The notes beneath the pieces were generated by a model. It had not been told where the DNA came from, ran no database searches, and saw nothing but the letters and a program-made list of their open reading frames with translations. DNA of 64,000 nucleotides from Komagataeibacter sp. FNDCR2 (GTDB lineage Bacteria > Pseudomonadota > Alphaproteobacteria > Acetobacterales > Acetobacteraceae). Shown here one piece after another: positions 8,719-15,694 of the stretch; the stretch's first letter is position 1, and each line of letters begins with the position of its first letter. A program made the translations under genes and the position numbers. The stretch spans positions 995,001 to 1,059,000 of the forward strand of contig NZ_JAIWOU010000001.1 in NCBI RefSeq assembly GCF_021295395.1, written 5' to 3'.

Positions 8719-8724
8719 GACAGA

Positions 8725-8931
8725 TCACCCCATCCCCACACGCTTGACCGCAGCCATATGTCCGATCCTGACGATCCGCTCGCGCATCTGCCCCACATTG
8801 GTGGCGATCTGCATGAACATCGGATCGCTGCGATGCATGGCCAGTTCCGCCGCTGCTTCCTCGGCATGCCGCAACCCGGCTACCATCTTCTCGTATGCGT
8901 CGTTCTCGCTATTGGTAACGCTGCGCCTCAT
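8725..8931 (-). CDS. Small phage protein, unknown function
   Basis: A 68-residue, mainly helical protein beginning MRRSVTNSENDAYEKMVAG. I place the start at 8931, where ATGA overlaps the stop of the winged-helix gene, instead of an in-frame ATG at 8964. No family is recognised. It lies between a regulator and the small terminase, probably in the same transcript. Confidence 0.55.
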   Translation of the reverse strand: MRRSVTNSENDAYEKMVAGLRHAEEAAAELAMHRSDPMFMQIATNVGQMRERIVRIGHMAAVKRVGMG

Positions 8932-9275
8932 CCCTGCTTCCTCACTGAAACGTAATACCCACATTCCCGCTCATTGCGGATTTCCACACGCCCCCGGCCA
9001 TCCATGCCGATCATGCAGATGACCCCGCGCAATTTGCTGATCTTCTCGCGGATCACGCGGCCCGGATCGTCCGGCTCATCATCCGGGTCAGGCCACACCG
9101 CCTGCGTGATTGCATCCTGAGACTGGATCACTCCCTCCCGCCGCATCAGCTTTTCCATGATGCGGAACGGCACCCGCGCCAGCAGGACTTCACCACGCGG
9201 GCCGGACAGCACATGGCGACCAAGATCGAGCGAAAGTTTGCCGACATGGTAGATTTCGTCCTGCATTACTGACAT
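8928..9275 (-). CDS. Stand-alone OmpR/PhoB-type winged-helix protein
   Basis: A 115-residue protein made only of a winged-helix domain of the response-regulator C-terminal type. 'LSLDLGRHVLSGPRGEVLLARVPFRIMEKLMRREG' matches the opening beta sheet and first helix, 'QDAITQAVWPDPDDEPDDPGRVIREKISKLRG' covers the recognition helix, and 'NERECGYYVSV' is the wing. There is no receiver domain. It is the first gene after dnaB and a promoter-like AT-rich spacer, so it may control the packaging and structural genes that follow. Confidence 0.75.
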   Translation of the reverse strand: MSVMQDEIYHVGKLSLDLGRHVLSGPRGEVLLARVPFRIMEKLMRREGVIQSQDAITQAVWPDPDDEPDDPGRVIREKISKLRGVICMIGMDGRGRVEIRNERECGYYVSVRKQG

Positions 9276-9344
9276 GCCTGCGCTCCGAACAATATCTGGA
9301 AATGGCCACCTGCATTATTCTGTTCGTTCAACAGGTCAGCTTAA

Positions 9345-9400
9345 ATAAACTTCTGCAGGCTGATTTTATTATATGGATACAGAAGTTGGTACGATTTTCT
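9345..9400 (-). promoter_or_regulatory. AT-rich promoter-like spacer after phage dnaB
   Basis: A perfect minus-strand TATAAT lies at 9368-9373 in an AT-rich pocket between dnaB and the winged-helix gene. No good -35 is visible 17 bases upstream. An inverted CTTCTG/CAGAAG pair (9350-9385) flanks it. This could be an activator-dependent promoter for the late genes; the call rests on one motif. Confidence 0.35.
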
Positions 9401-9402
9401 TC

Positions 9403-10890
9403 TTACCATGCCTCTGATCGCTCACCCGCACTCACATCACGGAACCACGTTGTGGGACCATCAAACAGCATGTCCACAATGCCTGTACGGCCACCCCGGT
9501 TTTTCAGCACGATGATCTCGGCTTTCCCGCGTGAGCGATCTAGCGCGTCACGAAACGCAACCCGGCGTTTTTCGTACACCGCATCCGTCTCGTTCGTGTT
9601 GCGCACCGGTTGCCCATCCGAGCCCATCCGCGTTTGCAGGACGTGTTCCTCACGGTAGAGCGCCATAACGCACCGGGCATCCTGTTCAATGGCGCCGGAA
9701 TCCCGCAGATCGGACAGGACAGGCCGCCTGTCCTCCCTGTTTTCGGACTGTCGGTTGAGCTGTGACAAAGCGATAACGGGCACCTTCAGTTCCCGCGCCA
9801 TGCGGGCGAGGTCTCCGCTGATCTCGGTCATTTCCAGCGTGCGATTGCCAGACCGGCGCGCCACCGTGGAACCGCGCAACAGACCCATGTAATCCACCAC
9901 GATGAACTTCAACCCCCGCTTTGAACGCTTCAACTGCCGCGCACGGGCAAGCAACTGGGCCACGGTGATGCCTTCCCGGTCATCAATCGAAAGCGGAATG
10001 TCCTTTAACGCCATGGAGGCCTCAACCATCCGGCTCATGTCATGCTGACTGATCCGCTCCGGCGTTGCCACCCGGTCGTTCATGCCGGTCAGCACCATAT
10101 CCAGCGGCATGCGGACCCTGGCCGCGATGACACGCCCCATCAACTCCTCGGCTGACATCTCGCCCGACCAGAAAAGACCCCGCCCGTTCAGTTGGGCCAT
10201 CCGCACCGCCAGCGACAGCGCAAGCCCTGATTTGCCAATGCCGGGCCGAGCGGCAACAACATACATCGCGCCCGGACGAAAGCCGCGAATCCGGTTGTTC
10301 AGTTCCGCAAAGCCGGTATCCAGCCCGGACAGGAACTGTCCCGCCTGCCAATGGCTGTTCGTTTCTTCCATCAATGCCTGCCCGGCTGCAAACGCCGTGA
10401 CGGTCGGCCTGCTGGCGTCAGTGCCCTTGGACAGGGCTTCCAGATGTTCCAATGCCTCGGTCAGGATGTCATCGGCCGTAGCTTCGGAATTGGCAGCCCG
10501 TGCCCGCATTTCGTCGGCATAGGACTGGATCGACCGCTTGACCCAGCAGGCGGCGACCGAACGCGCAGCCTCGCGGGCCATCCGCACGTCACCAGCGGAG
10601 AGGATACGAGGCAGGTTTTTCGCCTGCCACTCCGCACCCAGATATTCGTTCGACCGGATTTGCGGCGCGATGGTAACCGGCGAGACCTGCCGACCAGCCT
10701 TGATTTCACCCTGCACCAACCGGAACATCTCGGCCATGTCGGTGTGAAAGAAATGCTCCGGCTTCACCACGTCCGCCACGCTGTCATAGGCCGCGTTGTT
10801 CAGCAGGATTGACCCGATCACACAGGCTTCCGCCAGGGCGTTGGTCGGGGTTTCCTGCACCTTCGGCTCGAAATGCAGCACCTCAGCCAT
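9403..10890 (-). CDS. Phage replicative DNA helicase (DnaB family)
   Basis: A 495-residue protein with the DnaB layout. The N-terminal helical domain opens 'NALAEACVIGSILLNNAAYDSV'. The RecA-type motor has Walker A 'ARPGIGKSGLALSLA' near residue 220, 'FIVVDYMGLLRG' as Walker B, and 'SQLNRQSENREDRRPVLSDLRDSGAIEQDA' as the conserved motif before the DNA-binding loop. It should unwind phage DNA at the fork. Its start overlaps the end of the (restored) replication-protein frame by eight bases (ATGGCTGA). It is unlikely to be the host dnaB given its place among phage genes. Confidence 0.9.
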   Translation of the reverse strand: MAEVLHFEPKVQETPTNALAEACVIGSILLNNAAYDSVADVVKPEHFFHTDMAEMFRLVQGEIKAGRQVSPVTIAPQIRSNEYLGAEWQAKNLPRILSAGDVRMAREAARSVAACWVKRSIQSYADEMRARAANSEATADDILTEALEHLEALSKGTDASRPTVTAFAAGQALMEETNSHWQAGQFLSGLDTGFAELNNRIRGFRPGAMYVVAARPGIGKSGLALSLAVRMAQLNGRGLFWSGEMSAEELMGRVIAARVRMPLDMVLTGMNDRVATPERISQHDMSRMVEASMALKDIPLSIDDREGITVAQLLARARQLKRSKRGLKFIVVDYMGLLRGSTVARRSGNRTLEMTEISGDLARMARELKVPVIALSQLNRQSENREDRRPVLSDLRDSGAIEQDARCVMALYREEHVLQTRMGSDGQPVRNTNETDAVYEKRRVAFRDALDRSRGKAEIIVLKNRGGRTGIVDMLFDGPTTWFRDVSAGERSEAW

Positions 10891-11802
10891 CGACCAGCGC
10901 CTTCAACGGGAAATGCTCCGGTCGGGGTGACAGGCCCTCGTAGCCATTTTTCGCCCATTGCCGGGCCGCGTCGTCGTAGGCTGCCCTGTCGTATTTCACC
11001 TCATCCGCCGCCGGTTCGGAAAGCACGCCATCATCCGCCCAGCGCTCGTTGTTGAGCCAGGTTGCGGGATGGGGGATGTAAGTCGGATCGGCCGACCACG
11101 GCGTTGCGGCGATGGCAGCCAGCAGCGTTTCGAGGCTGGTGCTGCCAAGGGCTTTGGCAAATGCCCGGCGCGCCTTGGGCTTGCCACCTTCCGCGGATAG
11201 GCTGCCCAGAACTGCTCGAATGCAGCCTCGTCCGGCTGGGGTTTGCTGGCATGGCGGGTTTTGGGTTTGGGGGCGGATGGCCGTTCAGCCTCGTCGAAAA
11301 ATTCGTCCCCTGGCAAGGGGACTATAGGGGTATTTCTAGCTTCTAGCTTCTTGAGTTTATCCCCCGGCTTATCCTGACCCTTAACCGGGGGGTTAACCCC
11401 CTCCCCGTCATTTTCGGCATCATTATGGACCAGTGCGGGATTACCCCCCTTACGCCCATGTTCAGCCGAAATGTCAGAGTTTTCCTTGTCCCGCACCATG
11501 CGACGGGAGAAAATGAAGCCATCTTCATCGACGCTGAACACGCCATTTTCTTCGAGTTCGGCAAGCAGTTTTCTGACTTCCCGATCGCTTCCGTTTGTCA
11601 GTCCTGCAAGCTGTTTTTCACTGACTTTCCTACCGGAAATCTCGAAAAAACCGATGCGATCCGCAGCGTGCATGATGGCCAGCATCTCCATCCACAGGCC
11701 ACGCGCGGCGTAGGAACACGACTTCAGGGCAAGATCATTCTGCCAGTCCTTCCACCAGAACTTGGACCAGCCATAACGCTTTTTGCGGGTGGGGCGGCTC
11801 AT
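10883..11802 (-). pseudogene. Phage replication initiator / helicase-loader-like protein, frameshifted
   Basis: The frame from the ATG at 11802 gives a winged-helix N-terminus ('KKRYGWSKFWWKDWQND', 'AARGLWMEMLAIMHAADRIGFF') and a charged linker up to 'EQFWAAYPRKV' (about residue 200). After that it becomes Arg/Pro-rich nonsense and stops at 10996. Shifting frame at GTGGCAAG (11180-11187) restores a convincing tail: 'GKPKARRAFAKAL', 'YIPHPATWLNNERWADD', ending 'PLKALVDG' at 10883. That tail is the usual C-terminus of phage replisome organizers next to dnaB. The span of 920 bases is one short of 307 codons, so one base (a G in GTGG) seems lost. Confidence 0.85.
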
Positions 11803-12053
11803 CGCTCATCCTCCGCAAAATCACAGAAATAACCCAGCACCTTGCCGGTCATGGCTGCTTCCTCACGCATCATCTGAAGATCCGGGGCTGATCGCGCCGC
11901 TGCGATAAAGGCGCGGGAAAGTTCCTGCCGCGCCATGAACATGCGGGCGAGATCGGCCTTGTGGCCGCCCTGCATGAGCATATCGCGCATGACGGGATCT
12001 TCGGGAGAATGGCGGCTATTATGGCCGCGTCGGGGCATGGGAATGACGTTCAT
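11799..12053 (-). CDS. Small phage protein, unknown function
   Basis: An 84-residue protein beginning MNVIPMPRRGHNSRHSPED. It is helical with many Met and Ala, and ends 'LGYFCDFAEDER'. Both ends overlap neighbours as ATGA, so it is part of a tightly coupled early operon leading into the replication genes. No family is recognised. Confidence 0.6.
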   Translation of the reverse strand: MNVIPMPRRGHNSRHSPEDPVMRDMLMQGGHKADLARMFMARQELSRAFIAAARSAPDLQMMREEAAMTGKVLGYFCDFAEDER

Positions 12054-12139
12054 GCGTGTATTCCGCGCTGGGCCCGGGAGATGTTGACCGCCCGGGAAAC
12101 TTTATTGGGGATGATGGCGTCGTGTGCGTGGCCCCTCAT
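12050..12139 (-). CDS. Micro-ORF, 29 residues, in coupled early operon
   Basis: It starts with an ATGA overlap at 12139 and ends with another at 12050. The sequence begins MRGHAHDAIIPNKVSRAVNI and is basic. Evidence for coding is its perfect place in a chain of four-base stop/start overlaps. A longer in-frame reading to 12283 exists but would overlap other genes. The function is unknown. Confidence 0.4.
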   Translation of the reverse strand: MRGHAHDAIIPNKVSRAVNISRAQRGIHA

Positions 12140-12261
12140 CGGCGCGAGCGCCGGTGCCACAACTCGGCCCGCCATTTGGCAATTTCGGCATTGTGAATGT
12201 TGATGTGACAGATGGACCGCCAGCGAGCGGCCATCTTCAGGCAAAACCATTCCCAGATCAT
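12136..12261 (-). CDS. Micro-ORF, 41 residues, in coupled early operon
   Basis: The start ATG at 12261 overlaps the stop of the preceding gene as ATGA, and its own stop overlaps the next start the same way. It begins MIWEWFCLKMAARWRSICHI and is rich in Trp and Arg. No family is recognised. The coupling pattern is the main support. Confidence 0.45.
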   Translation of the reverse strand: MIWEWFCLKMAARWRSICHINIHNAEIAKWRAELWHRRSRR

Positions 12262-12554
12262 GCAGCCTCTTTCTTGAGCGCATCGAGACGTGCGCTTAGC
12301 AATTCGGCCTCAGCGATATGTCGTCGCTGTTCGGCCTCCAGGTGGGCCGCGAACCGGGCGCGCACGCGCAGCCATTCGCCTGCGGTGACACTCCTGATTT
12401 CGCGATAGATACAAGCGCGGACCCGCCGTTCCGTTAGGCCAAGAAGCCGCGCGGTATCGTGGATGGCCGCCTTCAGCCCGCACTTGGTCCTGCGGGCTTT
12501 CACGGCTTCCGTAACGATACTGGCGAATTCATTGACTGCGATTTCGGCTGTCAT
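12258..12554 (-). CDS. Phage early protein with helical DNA-binding-like core
   Basis: A 98-residue protein starting at the ATG at 12554, with AAGGGG a few bases upstream; the frame extends to 12608 but that part overlaps a tandem repeat. Residues about 25-65 ('KCGLKAAIHDTARLLGLTERRVRACIYREI') look like a helix-turn-helix of the transposase/regulator kind, followed by a long charged helix. It is probably a regulator or DNA-binding accessory of the early operon; the function is inferred from pattern only. Confidence 0.6.
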   Translation of the reverse strand: MTAEIAVNEFASIVTEAVKARRTKCGLKAAIHDTARLLGLTERRVRACIYREIRSVTAGEWLRVRARFAAHLEAEQRRHIAEAELLSARLDALKKEAA

Positions 12555-12558
12555 TTTT

Positions 12559-12621
12559 GCCCCTTGGACAAAATGCTCCACGCGCTTGGACGAAGTACTC
12601 CACGCCATTGGACAACTCCTG
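12559..12621. repeat. Degenerate 22-23 bp tandem repeats (three copies)
   Basis: Plus-strand units start at 12559 (23 bp), 12582 (22 bp) and 12604 (18 bp, degraded). The consensus is GC-N-CTTGGAC-RAA-RTR-CTCCAC; the third copy keeps ATTGGACAA-CTCC. They sit immediately upstream of the ATG at 12554. This looks like a set of protein-binding sites, either operator repeats or iterons, though a coding origin cannot be excluded. Confidence 0.6.
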
Positions 12622-12673
12622 ATGCAGAATTCCGGTTGTCGAGGCCGGAAGCAGCAACAGGACGAAGGAGCGT

Positions 12674-12937
12674 ATGGAGGAAACTGAAAAACGGAACGAT
12701 GCCGCGACGGGGCTGGATGCCCTGTCGCGCATCGATATGGCCCTGCTGGGACTGGCGCAACTGCGCGCCTAGGCCGGTGCGTATGAGTACGTGCAGGCCG
12801 CGAAGCTGTGTACGGCGCTGAGTGCTGCGATCCTGTCGCCCACCCTGCTGCCGGTCACCACCATTCCCATGGCGCCGGTCGTGAGCCAGCCGCTGAACCG
12901 GCTGATCCACGGGCTGCAGCATGTCGGGGTGGTTTAG
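12674..12937 (+). pseudogene. Small ORF interrupted by in-frame amber codon
   Basis: The ATG at 12674 is preceded by a clear GAAGGAG Shine-Dalgarno. The frame reads 32 codons (METEKR-like acidic start, ending 'GLAQLRA'). It then meets TAG at 12770-12772 and continues open for 54 more codons ('AGAYEYVQAAKL' onward) to TAG at 12935. The composition after the amber still looks coding. A CAG-to-TAG change would explain it. The first 32 codons alone could be a short protein. The function is unknown. Confidence 0.5.
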
Positions 12938-13054
12938 GGAAGGTTGAGCGCAGGACATCAACGGAAACTCATCTGCGCGGGGCAGCCAGCCAGAATGACT
13001 CTGCCGCCCCGCTGTGCCACCATGTGGTTGCTCAAGCCCACCATGGAGGAACCT

Positions 13055-13408
13055 GTGGAAAAACGAATTGCTGACCTCGAAGCTAAGGTCGAAGCACTGA
13101 TGGCGCGCAAAGAAACATACGACGCCGCCATAGAAATGGAGGTTGAGATTATCAATCGGCTGGTAGACATGGTTGCTTTGCTCATTTTCCATCAACCGCC
13201 TTCTGTGAAACGAGATGTGTTGAACGCATGGCGCATGACAGACGAAGCAAAAGGAGCAGAAAAGCCAGAAGAAGAAAAACCAGAATGGTACGATGCTTCT
13301 CTTGAGCATGTCCGGAAGACAATTCTGGATGCAGCAGCCCATTCGAAGTTAGCACTTCTGTCAGAGGCAGCGTCACGCGCGTTTTCGCCGCATCGGTTTC
13401 TGAGATAA
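13055..13408 (+). CDS. Small coiled-coil phage protein, unknown function
   Basis: I place the start at GTG 13055, with GGAGGA five bases upstream; an ATG at 13043 is in frame but overlaps that ribosome site. The protein is about 117 residues. The first 30 form a likely coiled coil ('KRIADLEAKVEALMARKETY'), the middle is hydrophobic, then comes an acidic Lys/Glu stretch, ending 'RAFSPHRFLR'. It is convergent with the Cro-like gene. No family is recognised. Confidence 0.55.
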   Translation: MEKRIADLEAKVEALMARKETYDAAIEMEVEIINRLVDMVALLIFHQPPSVKRDVLNAWRMTDEAKGAEKPEEEKPEWYDASLEHVRKTILDAAAHSKLALLSEAASRAFSPHRFLR

Positions 13409-13468
13409 AAATACCCCTGCCGCCTCTGATCGCGTCCGCATTTATTTCGGACCACATTTTGGGACGGC

Positions 13469-13714
13469 TCACCGCCCACTCTCCCCCTGCACAAGCTGCC
13501 CAGTGGCCCGCACAACCGTCACGCCATCGAACAGGTCCGGGCGGAGTTCTTCGCGGGGGATGCCGGTGGCCGCGTGAACACAATCTATCCGCGCCTCTGG
13601 TATCTTAGCTCGATACCTCCACCCAATGATGGACGGCGGGGCAATCCCAATGGCTTTCGCCAAAGCAGAGAGGCCGCCCGCTCTTGAAATCGCCTTATCG
13701 ATTATATCAGTCAT
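13469..13714 (-). CDS. Cro/YdaS-like helix-turn-helix regulator
   Basis: An 81-residue protein from the ATG at 13714 (a TTG at 13726 is less likely). 'AISRAGGLSALAKAIGIAPPSIIGWRYRAKIPEARIDCVHAATGI' is a compact HTH of the YdaS/Cro type. It is divergent from the XRE repressor at 13821, with TTAGCYAA sites between them. It is the first gene of the minus-strand early side, as Cro is in lambdoid phages. It probably shuts off the repressor and starts early transcription. Confidence 0.75.
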   Translation of the reverse strand: MTDIIDKAISRAGGLSALAKAIGIAPPSIIGWRYRAKIPEARIDCVHAATGIPREELRPDLFDGVTVVRATGQLVQGESGR

Positions 13715-13718
13715 AATA

Positions 13719-13768
13719 TTAGCCAATACCGCCTGAAAATCAGGGGATCAAGAAAATAAGTTAGCTAA
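13719..13768. promoter_or_regulatory. Candidate operator region between divergent regulators
   Basis: TTAGCCAA occurs at 13719-13726, just upstream of the Cro-like start. The palindrome TTAGCTAA occurs at 13761-13768, within AATAAGTTAGCTAATTTTATT, an AT-rich stretch upstream of the XRE gene. Similar sites recur at 14340-14360. Repetition of the same 8-base palindrome around two divergent HTH genes suggests repressor binding sites. Confidence 0.55.
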
Positions 13769-13820
13769 TTTTATTTTTTGGATTTCTGCTACGATATGCT
13801 CATCAAGGAGAGTTGGAAAA

Positions 13821-14321
13821 ATGTCGATTGGCAGTCGTATGCGCGAAGCCAGATTAAAGCTTGGATTAGGACAAGCTGCCGTAGCGGCAGAGATAGGTGT
13901 CTCCATCCCTACGGTTAGCGAGTGGGAACGAGGGAAGAAATTGCCATCCGAGGATAAGTGGGAATCTATTGCAGCTTTTTTAAGAGCCCCCATGGAAGAA
14001 ATATTTATTCTTGATGATGAGGAAAAATACAATAAGATAAAATACAGGAAAAAGAAACGAACGCGCCTGTATCCTTCCGATTCTATATCTAATGATTATT
14101 CATTCATTGCTAAAATGTTAGCAAATGCATGCGGCATACAACGAGATTTAGAGAATGAGCTTTTTGAAGAGCTTGAAAAAGAATATGGGGATAGCCTCAG
14201 CCCCCACATCAAGAAAATTATCAGTTTAATGAAAAACATTCAGGAATTCGGCAAAACCTTTACCGAAGAAGTCGCGATCAACGAAGCTCAAGAGAACGGG
14301 GAAGAAGACAAATTTGCATAA
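13821..14321 (+). CDS. XRE-family phage repressor-like regulator
   Basis: A 166-residue protein. Residues 5-60 form a classic XRE helix-turn-helix ('MREARLKLGLGQAAVAAEIGVSIPTVSEWERGKKLPSEDKW'). The rest is helical and charged, without the Ser/Lys self-cleavage domain of CI/LexA-type repressors. AAGGAG lies upstream of the ATG. The gene is much more AT-rich than its neighbours, suggesting separate acquisition. It probably maintains lysogeny by binding the TTAGCYAA sites that flank it. Confidence 0.75.
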   Translation: MSIGSRMREARLKLGLGQAAVAAEIGVSIPTVSEWERGKKLPSEDKWESIAAFLRAPMEEIFILDDEEKYNKIKYRKKKRTRLYPSDSISNDYSFIAKMLANACGIQRDLENELFEELEKEYGDSLSPHIKKIISLMKNIQEFGKTFTEEVAINEAQENGEEDKFA

Positions 14322-14338
14322 TTTAACCATTGATTTTT

Positions 14339-14360
14339 ATTAGCCTAATATGTTAGCTAA
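14339..14360. promoter_or_regulatory. Second TTAGC(C)TAA operator-like pair
   Basis: ATTAGCCTAAT at 14339-14349 and TTAGCTAA at 14353-14360 lie just after the XRE gene and about 100 bases before the RHH gene. They match the sites at 13719 and 13761. A CCACGG/CCGTGG hairpin follows at 14391-14407. The pair could let the repressor control the downstream plus-strand genes. Confidence 0.5.
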
Positions 14361-14462
14361 TTCCATCACCTGCTGACGGAGCGGCTGAACCCACGGAAAT
14401 CCCGTGGCCGATATACCTCCTGACGCTGGTGAGACACTCATTCTGAGTCGGGAGAGGCTTAT

Positions 14463-14708
14463 ATGTCAGGACGACACGGACGGATCGAGGGTGCGCGATT
14501 TCACTTTCGCCTACCGCCAGACCTCAAGCGGTGGCTTGAGGACCGCGCGGCAGGTCGGGTCCGGACCATGACCACTGAGCTGGTCGATATTCTTGAAAAG
14601 ACACGCAGCGCCGAAAAGGATCTCACAAGTATTGAGACCCTTGGCAGGAAACAAACCTATCCTGCCGACGCGTCCCTTGCCCTCTGCCATGAAGGAGGTG
14701 CGGCATGA
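14463..14708 (+). CDS. Arc-like ribbon-helix-helix protein
   Basis: An 81-residue protein. 'GARFHFRLPPDLKRWLEDRAAGRVRTMTTELVDILEK' matches the Arc/MetJ ribbon-helix-helix pattern: a short strand, then two helices. GGGAG precedes the ATG, in the arm of a small ACTCA/TGAGT hairpin. It overlaps the ORF6N gene by four bases. It is a likely DNA-binding partner controlling the ORF6N gene, as Arc controls Ant in phage P22. Confidence 0.7.
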   Translation: MSGRHGRIEGARFHFRLPPDLKRWLEDRAAGRVRTMTTELVDILEKTRSAEKDLTSIETLGRKQTYPADASLALCHEGGAA

Positions 14709-15333
14709 GCAACGTCACGATCAATGGGCGGCCGGTATCCATTCTGGAATATCGTGGGCAGCGCGTTATCACCTTCGCCATGGTTGATGCCCTGCACCAG
14801 CGGGCCGAGGACACGGCAGGACGTAATTTCCGCGCCAACCGAAAACGCTTCATCGAAGGCACGGATTTCTTCTCCGTTTGCGCCGACGAAATTCGTCGGG
14901 ACAAAATTATGGAGATTTCCGCCAAAGCGCGCGGCGAAATCATCCTGCTGACCGAAAGCGGTTACCTGATGCTGGTGAAGTCCTTCACGGATGACCTGGC
15001 ATGGACGGTGCAGCGCGAACTGGTCACCGGCTACTTTCGCGCGCCCCGGCAGCCGGAGCTGCCACGCAATACGCTGGCCACCATGGAACCGACCGAACTG
15101 AACGCCCGCATCGGCGCATGTCGGCAGGCTTCCCGCCAGTGGGGCAAGTCAGCCGGGGCGTGGGCATGGATGAAAGCGGGGCTGCCCCGAGACCGCCGCG
15201 GGAACTGCTCAGCATGGCCGAGAACGCGGTGCTGGATGCCGTGGACGGCATCAGGCCCGTACCGCCGGTGCAGCGCCGGATCATGATTATCGAGGATATG
15301 CAGGGCAGATCGGTCCCTACCCCGTTCCCCTGA
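14705..15333 (+). pseudogene. ORF6N-domain (antirepressor-type) protein, frameshifted near C-terminus
   Basis: Residues 1-115 form an ORF6N domain ('NFRANRKRFIEGTDFF', 'LLTESGYLMLVKSF', 'AWTVQRELVTGYF'), a DNA-binding domain common in phage antirepressors. The annotated frame runs to 15286, but after 'WAWMKAGLP' it turns into Arg/Trp/Ser-rich nonsense. Shifting frame at the C run (15185-15188) restores 'PRELLSMAENAVLDAVDGI' to a stop at 15333. The span is 629 bases, one short of 210 codons, so one C seems missing. The DNA-binding domain is intact, so partial function is possible. Confidence 0.75.
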
Positions 15334-15412
15334 GCCGTCCACCCTGAACAAGTAATAAATCCTGATTGGCTACCATTACCAGCCTGACACAAGTATTCAA
15401 GGAAATCGAAAA

Positions 15413-15694
15413 ATGTCCGAAACCCTCTCACGCCCGAAGTGCGTCCAGACGCCTGCGCCTGCCGTTGTTGTGGAGGACCAGATTGACCGGGTTCTGGATC
15501 AGGCTGCACGCCCGGCTCCGGTTCAGCCCCCGGTTGACCTGCTTGCTTTTGCCACGCCGACACAGGTCGGGCGGCGGTTGGCATTGCTACAGAAAAAACT
15601 GGAAGAGCTCGAAAAAAACAAGCGTTTATGTTCACCTATCTATGATCGACACTATGAAGAGCGCGAGCATTTCTGGGCCTCATCCTCACAATGA
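15413..15694 (+). CDS. Small phage protein with C-terminal coiled coil
   Basis: A 93-residue protein. It has a Pro/Val/Ala-rich N-terminus with a PVQPPVDLLAF stretch, then a short coiled coil 'RRLALLQKKLEELEKNK' and an aromatic tail. AAGGAAA lies upstream of the ATG. The stop overlaps the next start by four bases. No family is recognised. Confidence 0.6.
   Translation: MSETLSRPKCVQTPAPAVVVEDQIDRVLDQAARPAPVQPPVDLLAFATPTQVGRRLALLQKKLEELEKNKRLCSPIYDRHYEEREHFWASSSQ

Noticed and set aside
12050-12283. A 77-codon minus-strand reading
   Set aside because: Its first part overlaps two better-supported genes; only the last 29 codons fit the ATGA chain.
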